A stretch of 22,267 nt of DNA from DATEJJ01 sp039649115 (GTDB lineage: Bacteria; Actinomycetota; Actinomycetes; Mycobacteriales; Micromonosporaceae), in assembly GCA_039649115.1 (NCBI GenBank), contig JBBWZQ010000384.1:1-22267 (forward strand), written 5' to 3'. This document shows, in pieces, positions 21,395 through 22,267 of the stretch; position 1 is the first letter of the stretch, and each line of letters begins with the position of its first letter. Made by a program: the position numbers and the translations under genes. The notes under the pieces were generated by a model. It saw only the letters and a program-made list of their open reading frames with translations. It ran no database searches and had not been told where the DNA came from.

Positions 21395-22267
21395 TCAGGC
21401 CTGCTCCCGCCGCCGCTCCTCGCCCAGCAGCTCGCTCGCGGTCACCGAAGGCGCGCTGGGCAGGCCCCGCATCGCCTCCGCCTCGGTCTCCGCCGCCGCC
21501 TGCGCGGCCGCCGCGAGCGCCTCGTCGAGGGCCTCCTTGGAGACCTCGGGCTCCTCCGCCGCGCTCGGTACCTCGGCCGGGCCCTGGCCGGGCAGGATCC
21601 CGGTCAGCGCGCCGCCGATACCCTCCAGTGCCTTGGTCATCTCGGCCGGGATGATCCATACCTTGTTCGCCGAGCCGGCCGCGATCTGCGGCAGCGCCTG
21701 CAGGTACTGGTAGGCGAGCACCTTCGGGTCGGGATCGGCGGCGTGTACCGCGTTGAAGACCGTCTGGATCGCCTTGGCCTGCCCCTCGGCCTGCAGGATC
21801 CGGGCCTCCCGGTCGCCCTGCGCGCGCAGGATGGCGCCCTGCCGGTCACCGTCGGCCGTGAGGATCTGGGACTGCTTCACGCCCTCCGCGGTGAGGATGG
21901 CGGCCCGCCGGTCCCGCTCGGCCCGCATCTGCTTCTCCATCGAGTCGCGGATCGACGGCGGGGGCTCGATCGCCTTGATCTCCACCCGGGTCACCTTGAT
22001 GCCCCACCGGCCGGTGGTCTCGTCCAGGACCCCGGACAGGTGCCGGTTGATCTCGTCGCGGCTGGTCAGCGCCTTCTCCAGGTCCATCGAGCCGATGACG
22101 TTGCGCAGCGTCGTCACGGTCAACTGCTCGATCGCCTGGAGGAAGTTGGCGATCTCGTAGGTGGCCCGGACCGGGTCGACGACCTTGAAGTACAGCACCG
22201 TGTCGATCGACACGACCAGGTTGTCGGAGGTGATGACCGGCTGCGGCGGGAAGCTCACCACCTGCTC
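21395..22267 (-). CDS. SPFH/band-7 (stomatin-like) protein, N-terminus outside window
   Basis: The visible 290 codons are the greater part of an SPFH-domain membrane-scaffold protein. The frame is open to the window edge, and the GTG-like codons near 22261 are internal (EQVVSFPPQPVITSDNLVV). Hallmarks are DTVLYFKVVDPVRATYEI, TTLRNVIGSMDLEKALTSRDEIN, and WGIKVTRVEIKAIEPP. A long charged coiled coil follows (MEKQMRAERDRRAAILTAEG, with repeated ILxAxGDRxA units), then an AEMTKALEGIGGALTG segment and an acidic Ala/Glu-rich tail. Such proteins oligomerise at the inner membrane and often pair with an NfeD partner, which would lie upstream outside the window. The missing N-terminus should hold the membrane anchor. 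Confidence 0.92.
   Translation of the reverse strand, partial: EQVVSFPPQPVITSDNLVVSIDTVLYFKVVDPVRATYEIANFLQAIEQLTVTTLRNVIGSMDLEKALTSRDEINRHLSGVLDETTGRWGIKVTRVEIKAIEPPPSIRDSMEKQMRAERDRRAAILTAEGVKQSQILTADGDRQGAILRAQGDREARILQAEGQAKAIQTVFNAVHAADPDPKVLAYQYLQALPQIAAGSANKVWIIPAEMTKALEGIGGALTGILPGQGPAEVPSAAEEPEVSKEALDEALAAAAQAAAETEAEAMRGLPSAPSVTASELLGEERRREQA

Overview
The window is about 22 kb of very GC-rich DNA (I estimate a little over 70% G+C) with dense gene packing, GTG starts, ATGA stop/start overlaps and strong G/C third-position bias. Together with Tat-exported lipoproteins, an NgcE-like sugar transporter, DUF1707 proteins and PknB-type kinases, this points to a soil actinomycete. The frequent GTAC-containing codon pairs would fit Micromonosporaceae (Actinoplanes/Micromonospora-like), but the genus is inference. 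No rRNA, tRNA, transposase, phage gene or CRISPR array was seen, and the layout looks like ordinary chromosome.

Left part (1-4328, plus strand): the 3' end of a secreted protein ending in a cellulose-binding module (CBM2) is followed 28 bp later by a GH1 beta-glucosidase carrying a Tat-type, lipobox-bearing leader. Next come a single-pass Ser/Thr protein kinase with an altered catalytic loop and a single-pass protein with a four-cysteine extracellular domain. Positions 4330-6215 (minus) hold a NarL/DesR-type two-component pair overlapping by ATGA. It diverges across a repeat-rich promoter region from a DUF1707 membrane protein (6406) that overlaps an SDR oxidoreductase by ATGA. A DUF457/YdjM-like membrane protein follows.

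Middle (8603-11763): a terminator hairpin and a compact cluster of DnaA boxes lie between the convergent DUF457 gene and a MobA-like nucleotidyltransferase. A zinc-ribbon Nudix hydrolase and a stand-alone family A DNA polymerase overlap tail to tail. The polymerase gene carries an inverted-repeat insert between its domains.

Right part (11800-22267, all minus): an RpiR/SIS regulator precedes an NgcEFG-type N-acetylglucosamine/diacetylchitobiose ABC importer; the ATPase is not here, as expected if a shared MsiK serves it. The regulator has a 12-residue tandem repeat tail, and an AT-rich operator-like array lies upstream of it. Further right are a class III aminotransferase and a methylmalonate-semialdehyde dehydrogenase (translationally coupled, beta-amino acid or pyrimidine catabolism), a TrmH-type RNA methyltransferase next to a membrane protein, and a truncated SPFH/stomatin-like protein running off the edge.

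The main theme is polysaccharide use: cellulose binding, cellobiose-type hydrolysis and amino-sugar import with a phosphosugar-sensing regulator. I did not find a clear new multi-gene system. The strongest unexplained signals are non-coding: the DnaA-box cluster in a convergent intergenic gap, the three-half-site operator before rpiR, the repeats in and after rpiR, the insert in the polymerase gene, and the frame-independent enrichment of GTAC.
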